From Volutella citrinella (Eukaryota > Ascomycota > Sordariomycetes > Hypocreales > Nectriaceae), in the NCBI GenBank assembly GCA_034401135.1, contig JAWZSP010000010.1:496001-560000 (forward strand): DNA of 64,000 nucleotides, read 5' to 3'. Below, piece after piece: positions 1 through 10,094 of the stretch (the stretch's first letter is position 1; each line of letters starts with the position of its first letter). Made by a program: the position numbers and the translations under genes. Below the pieces are notes generated by a model. The model did not search any database. It was not told where the DNA came from and was given only the letters and a program-made list of their open reading frames with translations.

Positions 1-417
1 CTCGAGCGGCGAAGGCCGAGATTTCCTTGCTCTGTAGCTAGGTAGTTTCAGATTCACAGGTCTGTGGCTGATGGTGCTTGGCCAAGGCAGCTAAGATACG
101 ATGTGACGGTCGCCTGTGTTTCACATATAGATATCTAGATACCTAAATGCTCGAGGAGCGGAAAGCAAACGCGCCTGGCGAAACCTCATGTTGGCAATTT
201 GAGTGCTCTCGTCGTTTTTATAGACTGGCTCTATTGCAGGGCTGCAGGTAGGCGTCTTGTATGGTGATGTGTCCAGTCCCAAGCTCTCCTTTCCGCACCC
301 CGGTCACGCACTGATCGCTATACCACGTATATCAGGCATTCCCATCTCTACAGCCTTCAGCCTTCCACCTTCTATCCGCTTATAACATCCGAGTGCTCCC
401 CCCTGTCGCCATCCGCC
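1..417. other. no gene seen, upstream of the copper-fist relic
   Basis: I see no supported gene here. The short minus-strand frame over 304-489 is the shadow of the copper-fist fragment that starts at 418. Confidence 0.4.
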
Positions 418-695
418 ATGATGGTCGACGGCCGCAAGTAGGCCTGCGAGAAGTGCATCAACGGCCACCGCGTCTCCAGCTGCACACATGAGGGTAAGCC
501 CCCGGGACGCGCGGTGTGAGGTCAGGTAATAAACACATTGTTAACACCAAAGCAACGCCAGATCGCCCACTGCGCGAGGTACGTGCCAAAGGCCGCCCAC
601 CTAGGAAAAAGTGCAGGCGGGGTAGTGGCTTGTTTCATTTACTACTACCTATGGAAACGGATATTATGGGATTGAGGTGCACATGCGCCGCATAG
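418..695 (+). pseudogene. copper-fist transcription factor, N-terminal fragment with a stop
   Basis: Fragment of a copper-fist DNA-binding protein, a family that activates copper or related metal-homeostasis genes in the nucleus. Two ATGs (418, 421) open MMVDGRK, then a TAG at 439-441 interrupts, then ACEKCINGHRVSSCTH follows in the same frame, giving the C-x2-C-x8-C-x-H zinc site of the family. An intron with a GTAAG donor at 494 and AG acceptor at 560-561 restores the frame into DRPLREVRAKGRPP, the minor-groove KGRP motif of the fold. The frame closes at TAG 693, so only the DNA-binding module remains and the activation domain is missing. Homologues carry Tyr, Phe or Trp at the stop position; a Trp TGG could become TAG by one G-to-A change. 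Family assignment is firm; the gene is broken and truncated. Confidence 0.85.
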
Positions 696-2222
696 CTAGC
701 CCAGAAGCAGAGGCGAAAGCCCAATTACTGGATCCGAAACTAGCCAACGAGAGTTAATCTACCTCTAACTGGGAGAGGTGCGTCGGCGGAAGCTGACCAG
801 CATCATTGCATCTGTCAAGTACCGCACACTCACTTCCTAGGTCTTCCCATTCCGCTTAAGCCTAACCCACTCCCACACAAGATGTGCCAAAGCCGTAGTC
901 CACAACGCCCCTGTCGCTTGAAGCCCAGTGGTTCGGCCCCGTTTTGGCTTGCATGCGGGTTGTTGATGTGCCTTTGGGCCATGCCTTGGGCGGCCCCTGT
1001 TTTTTAAGGACATCGTCAATGATGACGGGTTGCTTGGGCTTGGGCACTTGCTCTGGCTCTGGTAGGTTGATGATAGAAAACTTGGACAAGCAGTCGCGGC
1101 TGTTGTTGGAGGACCTCCTTCGTGAGGCCATCATACTCTGGTTGGAGTCTCGTTGCCAAAGGCCGCGAAGCTGTCACTCAAGTGGGCAGTTCCGGTCGTA
1201 ATGGTGGTTTTCGCTGTGCTACGTGTGCCTCCGGGCCTCCGGGATAGGGTGTTGTTGCAGCTGCCCGGCAACTTTTTGGTCTGGCTGGAAAGGTACCTAC
1301 TTAGGCTGATGATCTTCCAGCATCTAAATCGCGACCGGTATCGATTCCTACAGGAAATACGAAGCCGTAGTTATCCCTTCGGGCTGCTACCTCAGGGCTT
1401 GGGCCTCATCGGATTCTCTATACAGGCCTCGGGGATCAGAGTTGTCAACAGGTAAGCCATGGTATTCGTACGAATGGCGATAGTGATGGTGCTGCGGATT
1501 CTGACTGGCTACCAGCAGTGAATAACACCAGTAGGCTGTGCCAGTCTTTTACTGTTTAGAAATCTCTGATCTCTGAGGCCTGTACCTAGCTTATGGCGGT
1601 TTGTGTGGTAGCGCTTGGTGCCGTCAAGCGCTGAAGCCGTGTGATCCGAAGTTGACCGTTTTTTTTTACAATTGGTGCATTGTGACTGAGACTTGGAATA
1701 CTATAACATACCCAGCGTTTCTACCTGCCTCAGTCCCATAATATCCGTTTCCACAGCAGTGAATGAAACAAGCCACTACCTCGCTTGGAACGTCGTGATG
1801 CAAATTTTAAGCATAAACAAGTCTCGTCTTGGCTGGCTCCTAAAGCAGACGCAGTATTGTTCGCTGCCTTGTTGTATGGTAGGCTAGGTTTGCTCTAACC
1901 TCCGGTCGCGAGAGAGTTAGATAAAATTGGCTACGAAAGAGCCAATTTCAGCTGTATAGAGGAGCTTCCGTCCTACACTCTACGCACAAATACTCTATAC
2001 GTCGGAAACTAGCTTAATTTAACCAGAGTTATTTTATACTGACCTAGTATACCGCTCTTATTCAGCAGTACAGGTCAATTTAGGCATTTGTATTACGAAC
2101 ATTCAATAGTGGGCCAGAATCCGTTCATTATACGTATTCATAAGAGGAAGCTGCTCTTACTCAGAATAGTATATGAGTGTCTTTATCTATTGTGTTCAGT
2201 AGCCCAAGAGCGTTCGGTAGTT
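696..2222. other. no supported gene; AT-hook-like scrap on the minus strand
   Basis: No gene is supported. One minus-strand frame near 837-1019 contains KNRGRPRHGPK and KPKRGR, which resemble AT-hooks, but an overlapping frame is equally open and no start or splice model holds up. This could be a decayed part of the copper-fist locus or chance. Confidence 0.25.
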
Positions 2223-2997
2223 ATGTCAGAAGGCACTCTGCAAACGAGGCCATCCTATTCAACGCGAAAGAGAGCTTATACCAAAGCCCTATGCAGACGA
2301 GCCCTAGCGGAACATATAAGTGAGCGTTCCATATTAATCGTACTAAAAAATCAACTAATGCAAATCAGATAAAAGTATCACCGGCTTGAAAGTCCTACCA
2401 AGCCAAGTCAGGCTACCTAGAACTGAGAAAAGCGGATACTCGTGGAAGGTTCACAAGGGTGACATAAAGCCGTTGTTCTTGAAACCCCTCAGCCATCTTG
2501 GGATCAAAGAAATGCAAACGCTATTGGATGAAGTGGGTTCTGGATTTGAAGCTGTTTCCAGCCGGCATGAAATAACCTCTCCACTCCCGTCGATACGTCC
2601 GACGTTGGTTGTTAACCAGCTTAACGATTCAACAAACTATAAGAAAAACGAGCAAGGCACTCAAGCAACAGATTACAGCAACCACATACTCAGTCATGAG
2701 CGAGATATAGCAGAAGAAACGGGAAGGCTTAAGATAGAACTCGAAAACTCCAAAGCACAACTTGAGATGGCTCTTCAGCAACTCTCAATTTGCACAGCAC
2801 AGCTCAGAGTTACGACTCAAATAAAGGAGCAGTACGAGGCCTCTTTGCTGAAGATTTTCCATGGGGTGAATAGTATTGGACGATCGGTAGAAGGTCTGAG
2901 AGATGAGAGTTGCAGAATTTTGGGTGGGCATCATAGTAGTGAGCAGTCTCTGGGCGAGTACCAGAGTGGAGCGGATGTGGCGTATTCTATAATATGA
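2223..2997 (+). CDS. hypothetical protein with a central coiled coil, 241 aa
   Basis: I do not recognise this protein. Two exons join in phase: 2223-2319 and 2369-2997, with a GTGAGC donor, an ACTAAT branch and an ATCAG acceptor; the 49-nt intron gives a 726-nt reading frame. ATG 2223 is the first in-frame Met. The N-terminus is basic. The middle (about residues 140-195) is rich in Glu, Leu and Gln with heptad spacing, suggesting a coiled coil. It resembles in style the small proteins at 4290, 5267 and 16541, and may belong to the same lineage-specific group. Role unknown. Confidence 0.6.
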
Positions 2998-3173
2998 ACT
3001 TCAGTAAAACAGGATGCCTACTTGTAATATACTATATACTGTCAAAAACCAATAGAATGTTAGAAAAATATGATCAAAAAGCATGTAAAATACTATGAGC
3101 CTGAATATAGAGATAAAGTATTAGAAGGTTAATTATAATATGTGCTAAGCTTTGCAATTTATCGGCTCTATCC

Positions 3174-4034
3174 TTAGCTCCAGATTGCTTTGCGTTTCTT
3201 TAGCAGTGGCCCCTGACTTCTCATGTCCCTTCGTGCTATAAAAAATGCTTTCTCTTCCTCGTCAAGACTGAAGGCGTCCCGGATCAACTCTCTGGTGTAT
3301 TTCTTCAATTTCAGCAGGCTCCATTTCCCGACTCCCCTAAAGCTTTCTTCGTCATCATCAGAAGAGGTGTCAAAATAGCTTTGCATGACTGGCTCTGCAG
3401 GTAGAACAACTGGTGGAGATGACCATCTTGTTTGCCTCCCTTCAATCTCATCGACTAAGACCTGTTTACAGCTTGATCTGGCTGTTGCTGGACCGGAAGC
3501 AATGGTGTTGCGCGAAGAGGCGGAGAGTCGACGGGCGATTTGCGGGATGTGGTCCAAATTGGGCTTTAGATGCTCTTTTGGCGCCCTGACTTTATTATTG
3601 TTGAGACTATGGCGTCGTGAGACATTGTCGTACTTGGCTGGCCAAGCAATAGTTGATTGATTTGCTGTCCGTGCCAAAGAATCGCCAATCTCCTCTCCGA
3701 ATTTTTTGAAACTCACAAATGATTTCCTGTTGTCACTTTCTTCCTCATATAATATCGGCAGCAAACACCCGTGGTCCTGTTTCGTTGGAGTATCCGCCCA
3801 AGACGGTAGGGGTTGTGCAGGAACCACTGTCGGGAGAGTGTCGTCTGGCGAGCATGGCCCAGGATCGCTCTCTTGCCAGTCAGCCGTGAAGCTATCAAGG
3901 AGCTCATCTATTCGTATTTTCAGGGATGCGTAGATTGAGTGTCTGGTATTTCCTCTGGGCATAGAGCCCCGACGTAGCTGCGGATAATGTGACCCGTTGT
4001 TGTGATTAATGTTGTTGGAAGCGTATGGCTGCAT
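3174..4034 (-). CDS. hypothetical basic, Ser-rich protein, 286 aa
   Basis: A single long open frame from a good ATG at 4034. No known domain is recognised. The protein is polar and Ser/Arg-rich, has an acidic patch (SSDDDEESF) at about residues 225-235, and ends in a charged helix-prone tail rich in Lys, Arg and Glu (LLKLKKYTRELIRDAF). That composition would suit a nuclear or regulatory protein, but this is a guess. It is transcribed away from the 4290 gene. Confidence 0.5.
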   Translation of the reverse strand: MQPYASNNINHNNGSHYPQLRRGSMPRGNTRHSIYASLKIRIDELLDSFTADWQESDPGPCSPDDTLPTVVPAQPLPSWADTPTKQDHGCLLPILYEEESDNRKSFVSFKKFGEEIGDSLARTANQSTIAWPAKYDNVSRRHSLNNNKVRAPKEHLKPNLDHIPQIARRLSASSRNTIASGPATARSSCKQVLVDEIEGRQTRWSSPPVVLPAEPVMQSYFDTSSDDDEESFRGVGKWSLLKLKKYTRELIRDAFSLDEEEKAFFIARRDMRSQGPLLKKRKAIWS

Positions 4035-4289
4035 TCTTGCCTTGAAGATTCGAGTAGAAAGAGTGCTGTTTGAACGGAAGAAACCTGAGAGTCGTGGTGC
4101 CCTTGTTGATGAAAGCCACTAGTGTGAAAAGCTTGATTTGTGCTTGCGTCACCCTTGCCGGTGCAAAACGTCCTATTTCGCCCTTTGCATCAAAGAATCC
4201 ACCACGAGACCAAGTGATTTCATATACAGTAGGCCTGTCATGACGCAAGTTGATTTCAAGCATTGGAATTTCCCTTCCTCGTCGCAGAC

Positions 4290-4658
4290 ATGTCTGGTTC
4301 CCCTGTTGGCAATGTCTACGGACATCACCAGAGTGCCGCGGTTTCGGATGAGTTCCTCGCGCAGCTCCAACAGTGGCTACAGTTCGGTGGACGATTGAAC
4401 GCAGAGAACGACTTGCTCAAACAGCAAATTGCGAGTATGCACGCTCACAAGGAGCGCCTTCTTACCTATAAGGCTGCATATACTCAGATGGCCGATACAC
4501 ATAGCCAGATGATTCAGTCTCTACGCGCACATCTACTTTGCGAGAACAGTCAGTACGCACCGTCTTGCAACATTCCAATCGACCAAGCTCTTGATCTCAA
4601 CCCTTTGGAAGATTCTTCATCTATCAAATTTGAGTTTCAGCCAGAAAGCCAGCCTTGA
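4290..4658 (+). CDS. hypothetical small coiled-coil protein, 122 aa
   Basis: Not recognised. The true ATG is at 4290 (MSGSPVGNV); further upstream only a TTG extends the frame. Residues about 20-80 contain LAQLQQWLQFGGRLNAENDL followed by further Leu-spaced stretches, a likely coiled coil. The tail is acidic. It lies about 255 nt from the start of the minus-strand 3174-4034 gene, so the two share an upstream region. Confidence 0.45.
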   Translation: MSGSPVGNVYGHHQSAAVSDEFLAQLQQWLQFGGRLNAENDLLKQQIASMHAHKERLLTYKAAYTQMADTHSQMIQSLRAHLLCENSQYAPSCNIPIDQALDLNPLEDSSSIKFEFQPESQP

Positions 4659-5266
4659 GTTATTCACCCACCCAGGGCAGACCAAGGCATCTGGGATTCA
4701 CACAACACCTGGTGGACGGACTAAGATCGTGGAGGAGCGTCGCAATCATACACACACTAGGACGGCCCCATTTGTGACAAGTTAATATATACCTAGTGGT
4801 CATGTAGGAAGCTGCTCTTCTATGGATATGCTCTAGTAGATCTTATGGATCATTATTAGAGGAGCTGCTCCTGGAGAAATATCAATATAGAAGCCAGCTC
4901 ATGCGTATGTAATACTAGTTCAAGCTTCAAAACCCGATGTTGCTGTAATAGACTGTCTTCATTTCTCATTATTTCGTCTTCTTAGTAGCCTAGAGCCAAG
5001 TTCAAAACCGGCCGCTATGATAATGTGATATGAGACTGATGAAGGGCAGAAGGCGGTCAAAAAAGACCGTATAGGCTAACGTGCTATACATAGATAAAAG
5101 TTTTGACACCACGGGCATCGATCGTTTGACGTACAAGTGGCAGCTCTCACTTATTCATTCAGCTCGTATCTCAGAAAAAATACATCATATGATGCTTTTC
5201 GATTTATCAGCGGAGCCGCAGTACTTAGGTAATCTACGTAGAACGGCCAACAGCCCATTTACCACA
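4659..5266. other. intergenic stretch
   Basis: AT-rich and without a supported gene. The frame of the next gene is open upstream to 5081, but the best start context is the ATG at 5267. Confidence 0.3.
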
Positions 5267-5653
5267 ATGGCTAAAGAAGCCAGCCCTAACCCGGACAAAA
5301 ATGCGCGCCCTTGCGACAGCACCGGCGCTGCCGCAGCTTTCATGTTGTCTGAACGTGAAGCCAAACTTGATGAACGCGACATGATGGATATTATCGAGTG
5401 TGAGCTTGACCAGCACAAAGAGGCCATGCGAGAAAAGGTCAACGAGCTCAACGAAAGAGATATCACTATCAAAACCCAATGCTTTCACATTGTTGCCATG
5501 GACCATAACATACGTCAATTGGCTGAAGAGGTCGCCCAACAGAACGCTGTTATTCTCGAGCTGCGAAGCCAGCTATGGAGGATCCCGGACGAAAAATGCC
5601 AATGTGGCACTATTGGGAAAAAGAGAAAGTTGTGCTCTATGGAGCATGATTAG
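5267..5653 (+). CDS. hypothetical small coiled-coil protein, 128 aa
   Basis: Not recognised. The start chosen is ATG 5267, which sits in an ACCACAATGG context; in-frame ATGs at 5189 and 5192 would add 25-26 residues. After a Pro/Asp/Ala-rich head, residues about 30-105 are heptad-like (LDERDMMDIIECELDQHKEA, then VNELNERDITIK). The C-terminus has CQCG followed by KKRKL, a possible basic nuclear signal. Another member of the run of small coiled-coil proteins at the left of the window. Confidence 0.45.
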   Translation: MAKEASPNPDKNARPCDSTGAAAAFMLSEREAKLDERDMMDIIECELDQHKEAMREKVNELNERDITIKTQCFHIVAMDHNIRQLAEEVAQQNAVILELRSQLWRIPDEKCQCGTIGKKRKLCSMEHD

Positions 5654-6104
5654 ATTAATAACATCACACCAGTGATATTGGCTCAACTCGCGAAGCAAAT
5701 TCATTTCATAGGACCTTGTTTCCAAATATCAATGCCCCCTTAGTATGGCGATCCCAGGCCCACGAAGGGCGCCTTAATAGCTGAGATCTTGAATTGAATA
5801 TTAAAATTTGCCTTTAAATGATGATACAGAGGCTGATGTTGTAAATATGTTTATTTGTTTATTTATTTATATTATTTTCATCTAGCTAAAAACAGCGTAT
5901 CTCTATAAGGGCAAGCAGACATGCTAGGCTAATCTAAACTTCCTACGATTCTTGAAATAGGAAGGTTGCCCGTATCCTAAAATAAGAAAAATATATATCA
6001 GACTATCCAGTCATGCCACAGCCAGTCTCCTAGCACATTTCCAAATTTTCAATACCTCAGTGGCATTCCAAGCATATAGCTCTCACAGCTATAATTTAAA
6101 GAGA
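5654..6104. other. AT-rich intergenic stretch
   Basis: No gene seen. A T-rich simple repeat built from TTTA/TTTG units lies at about 5847-5875. Confidence 0.4.
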
Positions 6105-6265
6105 AGAGGGCGGGCAGAGCCGCGAGAGATCCAGGCCACGAGGGCCTAAGCAGGCAGGGCTGCGAGAGGTCGGGCGGCAGGCAGGGCCGCGAGGGTCAGG
6201 GGGTGCCGCTAGGGCTCGGGCAGGCGAAGCTGCCGTTGTTCGATGCAGGCACAGCTGCGAGAGGG
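6105..6265. repeat. GC-rich imperfect minisatellite
   Basis: About five imperfect units built on GGGCAGRGCYGCGAGAGRTC follow one another with decaying similarity. The block is strongly GC-rich and purine-biased, in contrast to the AT-rich flanks. The open minus-strand frame over 6096-6305 is a by-product of this composition. Confidence 0.5.
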
Positions 6266-6985
6266 AGGAAGGCCGCAACGGTTCGAGCATCACAAGAAAG
6301 GTCAACTCTCTGAATCCCTTTCTTGCGGTAGCTGTTAGGGCTACGATAGTAGCTTGCTGCAGGCCCCCACTTCGTCGGGTTCTTTTCTTAGCATTGCACT
6401 AATAGCTAGTGCCAAGAAAGAATTTTTCCAGGGGAGAGTTGTGTTGTAAAGATGCTGTGATAATTGTGAAAGGCGTAGGTTAGGTATCTAGTGATGTCAA
6501 GGTTCAGTTGCCAAGCGGACAGTGGATTGATGCTCGCGCCCTGGTCAGACTTGGCTCCCTCACAAGACAAGACATAGGGGACGCAGAAATAGTCAAAAAA
6601 AGGAATAGATGTGAAGCTTGTTAACTCAGTAATGAAGGCGGCCGTTTGTCTATAGGCTCAAGCCTCGTGCTGCTCAACAGCCCAAACTGCTCTCTAGAAG
6701 AAGCCCGAATTAATTAGAGGACAATCCTGGATAGAAGTTAATTCAAGTAACATCAGACTCCAGATCTGGCCATCTTCCATCCGGAGACCAACAGTAGTAC
6801 ACCTGCCAGACAGCCGTTTCCGGAATGGAGTTTGGGTCGCTCGAGCAAAGGTCGTCATAAAGACACTGTCTCCACGGCTTTAATCGTATCTAAAAGGGTG
6901 AATCGCAGCTACTTATAGAGTCAATAAGCCTACGACGTAATTGAGTTCATTGATCCTGTCAGGACAGCTACTCATCGCCGCCAAG
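6266..6985. other. no gene seen
   Basis: No open frame here has a plausible start, domain or splice partner. The last 100 bases presumably hold the promoter of the 6986 gene. Confidence 0.35.
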
Positions 6986-7591
6986 ATGAACGACCAGGAA
7001 AACTCCGCTAGCTACCGTAGAGCGTTACTTGATCCTAACACTCTCTTCTCTCTTATTCCTAAAGCCCTTAGTACGATGAGTAGAGTAGCATTGCCCCGTG
7101 ATCAGTGGGATCTAGCATCGACCATACGGCTTGTTAGCATACCATCTCCTTTCAGGCGTTTCTGCTACTCATTTTCTCAAGTCTGCACGCCTCTACTACA
7201 CGAGATGATTCATAGATTGAACATGTTGACTACGAATACGCAATGTTCAGCTCTCGTACGCGCGGCAGCGACGGTGCCTGTACATGGCATCTCGACCTTC
7301 ATCTTCCTTTGGTGGATCTGGCAGCGCAGCATTGCTTGGATTCTTCGTCGATGTCTGATGTGAGTACATTGGGAGAGACGCCGTTGGTTCGAACCAAGCT
7401 GAATGTCATTTAGGTTTATGGCTCTTTTGGTTTCCACAAGACTTATGCCGAACAGGTTGAATATTGTTGGCGAACATACTGGTATTCTGGGCCTCGCTGT
7501 CGTGGTTGGACCGACTGCTGTAGCCTGTTTTTTCCTTATGAAATTGCTGACAAAGTTCACATGGCGAGAGCCGGATGGTAAGAAGACATGA
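6986..7591 (+). CDS. hypothetical membrane protein, two exons, 183 aa
   Basis: Not recognised by family. Exons 6986-7359 and 7414-7591 join in phase (GTGAGT donor, TTTAG acceptor, 54-nt intron) to give 552 nt. The join falls inside a hydrophobic region: residues about 100-120 (ISTFIFLWWIWQRSIAWIL) and about 145-170 (GILGLAVVVGPTAVACFFLM) are likely membrane helices, with Arg/Lys-rich ends. The N-terminal half is soluble. Perfect phase closure supports a real gene; the role is unknown. Confidence 0.5.
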
Positions 7592-7730
7592 TACTTCAGT
7601 GTTAGAGAGCGGTAAAACGCGGAAGGGGCAAGATATGCAACGCAATCAAGGCTCCCGGAGGTAAAGGAGGAGACAAGAGGGTTGCTCAACCAAGATGCCC
7701 ACATGTCTACCAACTTATCCTAGCTATGAA

Positions 7731-9455
7731 TCATGTCCCGCCTGATGTAACAGGGGACAGGGCCTTGGTTTCGGTCTTCTTATCGATCCATTCAGGCGCG
7801 TTTGCAAGAGCTTTTTCGCGCGGTTTGTTGCTCAGCAAGAACCCTTGAATTTCCGCAGGTGAAAACATCGTCGAGGGTACCATTTCCTTAAAGCTGTCCA
7901 CATCCTTGCGCAGCGCCTTCTCGAACATATCCTTCTCATTGCTCAACCCCGGGGACAGCGCCTTGTTGTTTCCAATCATATCCGCTGGAACTAAGTCGCC
8001 ACTTTCAGTGTTGAACAAGCGGTAGAACATCTCGCCAGCTTGTTCGCTGGAGGCCATAGGAAGCAAGACCTCCATATCAATGCGGCCAGGGCGTATCAAG
8101 GCTGGGTCAAGGGCCTCACGATCATTAGTCGTCATGATCAGGATGTGACCTTCGTGGGAACCGACACCATCAATTACATTCAGCAGTCCAGAGAGTGAAA
8201 TATTTTGAGCGGTCCTTTCGGAAGTAGGAGCACGGCTGGGGCCTGCCGAGTCAATATCTTCAAGGAGGACAACACAGTGTCTGGGAAGCAACCTGAAGAG
8301 GAAATCTAGAGATTCTTCAGTAATGCCTTCGTCTCGGAGACTAAAAATATAGATGCCGAGACCAAAGTATGCTGCTAATGCGAATGAGAGACTCGTCTTT
8401 CCTGTTCCAGGAGGACCATAGAAAAGATATCCACGCCGTTGAGGGATGCCTTGTCTGGCATACCATTTGGAGGCTTTTGGGTCCAGGTAACGATTCATAT
8501 CGTTTGTTATCTCCGCTTTCTGTTTTTTATCAAGATCCACAGTGCTCAGAGAGCGATTAGACCGGGTGGTAGCCTCCAGCCAGATACCTGATTTTGGACG
8601 CCCCTCTTGAACCAGAGGCCGATAAATCTTCGTCTCTTTGTCCGAGTCTTGGGTAGATAAATGCACGATAGCGTTGATAAGTTTTTTGATTGGGCCTTGA
8701 GTTCACGTAAGACATTGAGTTTAGTCAGATTGTACTTCAGACTCACCTGACGAGCGGCCAAAACATGAGATTTGGATTTTCTCTGGGCCTCTCGACCCTG
8801 CAGCCCATGGCTCCCGCGTTCGGTTGAGTCGAAAATATGTGCCATCATACCAAAATTTGCTTTCTCCCTCAGCTGGAACATATCGCGGCTTCGATGATTG
8901 TTACTAATGAACAGATCGGTGTAAATGGTCGAGTTAACTTACTTCATTCACTGCTTGACTAGAGAAATTGATATGACGAGACCCGTCGTTGCGTTCGATA
9001 TACTTGACATCCTTGCAGGAACGTTCCCAATTGGTTTGGGCCGTAAGGAAGCGGCCATTAAGAATATCTTCTCTTTCAGAGAGGAACTTGAGCATCCTCC
9101 GGAAAATTGGGTCTTCCTCACTAATCGAAACGGACGACCTAAAATAGCGATTCTCAATCAACTGGATTATCTGAACAACCTTGTTGATGCCCCAGATGAA
9201 ACCACCAATAAAGAGCATGAGAGAGGCATCCAAGTTAAACAGGCGCAGCAGGCGTTGGACAGGCAGTAAAGGACTCATAACCGGTGTGGCAGCCCCGAAA
9301 AGTGCCAAGAGTTCTTGTAAAGAGTCGGAAGAATTGATGGTGCTGTTAGATGAGGCGTTCACCATCGCGCTCAATTTCGCCATGGCTTCCATGTTGACAG
9401 CGAAAGTGACAACAGAAATCGCAGCTGAAATTATGCGTTGAGCAGTAGTGAGCAA
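7731..9455 (-). CDS. BCS1-like AAA ATPase, 539 aa, three exons
   Basis: BCS1-family AAA ATPase. Bcs1 proper sits in the inner mitochondrial membrane and translocates the folded Rieske protein into complex III; fungal genomes carry many paralogues of unknown client. Exons 9455-8943, 8888-8747 and 8695-7731 join in phase (GTAAGT and GTGAGT donors) to 1620 nt. Residues about 77-96 form a membrane helix (ASLMLFIGGFIWGINKVVQI). The middle exon encodes the BCS1 N-domain with FW and ISCFGRS motifs. The ATPase follows: Walker A GPPGTGKT at about 312-319, Walker B VVLLEDID at about 365, and arginine-finger region DPALIRPGRID at about 415. Length is normal for the family and nothing is broken. It is likely one of the accessory paralogues rather than the essential copy, because its neighbours are accessory genes. 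Confidence 0.9.
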
Positions 9456-9569
9456 GATAGGACAGCAATGGAAACGAACTAAATAGTTCTTTTCACTAGC
9501 GCATCACGACTCGGACTGGCAAGGCAACGACAAGGCAACAACGAGGCGGTGACCGATGAAGCGTTCTGT

Positions 9570-10094
9570 ATGCAGAGTACCTCATCAGGTGAGCCAATAG
9601 ACAACAGAAATGGGCTCACCGATCCAATTATCGATGGATATGAAGTATCTGCTTCTTACGAAGGGCGCAGCCTCAGCGCACGGGTTGCATTCGGGGTGGA
9701 GTATCTACCCGCAAGTGGGGAGTGCACTCACGGGCGGTGCCGGGGATCCCAGTCAAGACCAAGCAAGCATGATGCCTTTAATTGTTTAATTCTAATAGAT
9801 GCGGGGATCATTACGCTGTGGAGATCAGCCGATATCCGGATCTTCTCATCATGGCGTAGATCAATATTCGAAGTCGAGTTTGAAGGAGGTATGCTGTGCC
9901 ATCACTTGTCAAATGTCGAATTTCATGAAGATCCCATGGAAATAAGGCGGGTCTCAGCTTCAAGTGTGGTTGGCCCTGTTGCGGCTTATACTACCGGGTG
10001 GCTATCAGTTGTGACTGACCAGGTTCCTCCGCGGATGGTTGGTGGGACCAACCCAATTACAGCATGGCGCAGTCCTCATAAAAGCACTCTCTAA
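9570..10094 (+). CDS. doubtful ORF, 174 aa
   Basis: An open frame with an ATG at 9570 but no recognised domain, no coiled coil, no membrane helix and no splice partner. It is listed because it is the longest frame in a 2.5-kb stretch, but it may be chance. Confidence 0.15.
   Translation: MQSTSSGEPIDNRNGLTDPIIDGYEVSASYEGRSLSARVAFGVEYLPASGECTHGRCRGSQSRPSKHDAFNCLILIDAGIITLWRSADIRIFSSWRRSIFEVEFEGGMLCHHLSNVEFHEDPMEIRRVSASSVVGPVAAYTTGWLSVVTDQVPPRMVGGTNPITAWRSPHKSTL

Noticed and set aside
837..1134. Minus-strand frames with AT-hook-like RGRP motifs
   Set aside because: Two frames compete and neither has a start or splice site that makes a gene; kept only as a remark.
7210..7713. Minus-strand 167-codon ORF
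   Set aside because: It is antisense to the two-exon membrane gene, whose exons close in phase and have a good donor, while this frame has no motif.
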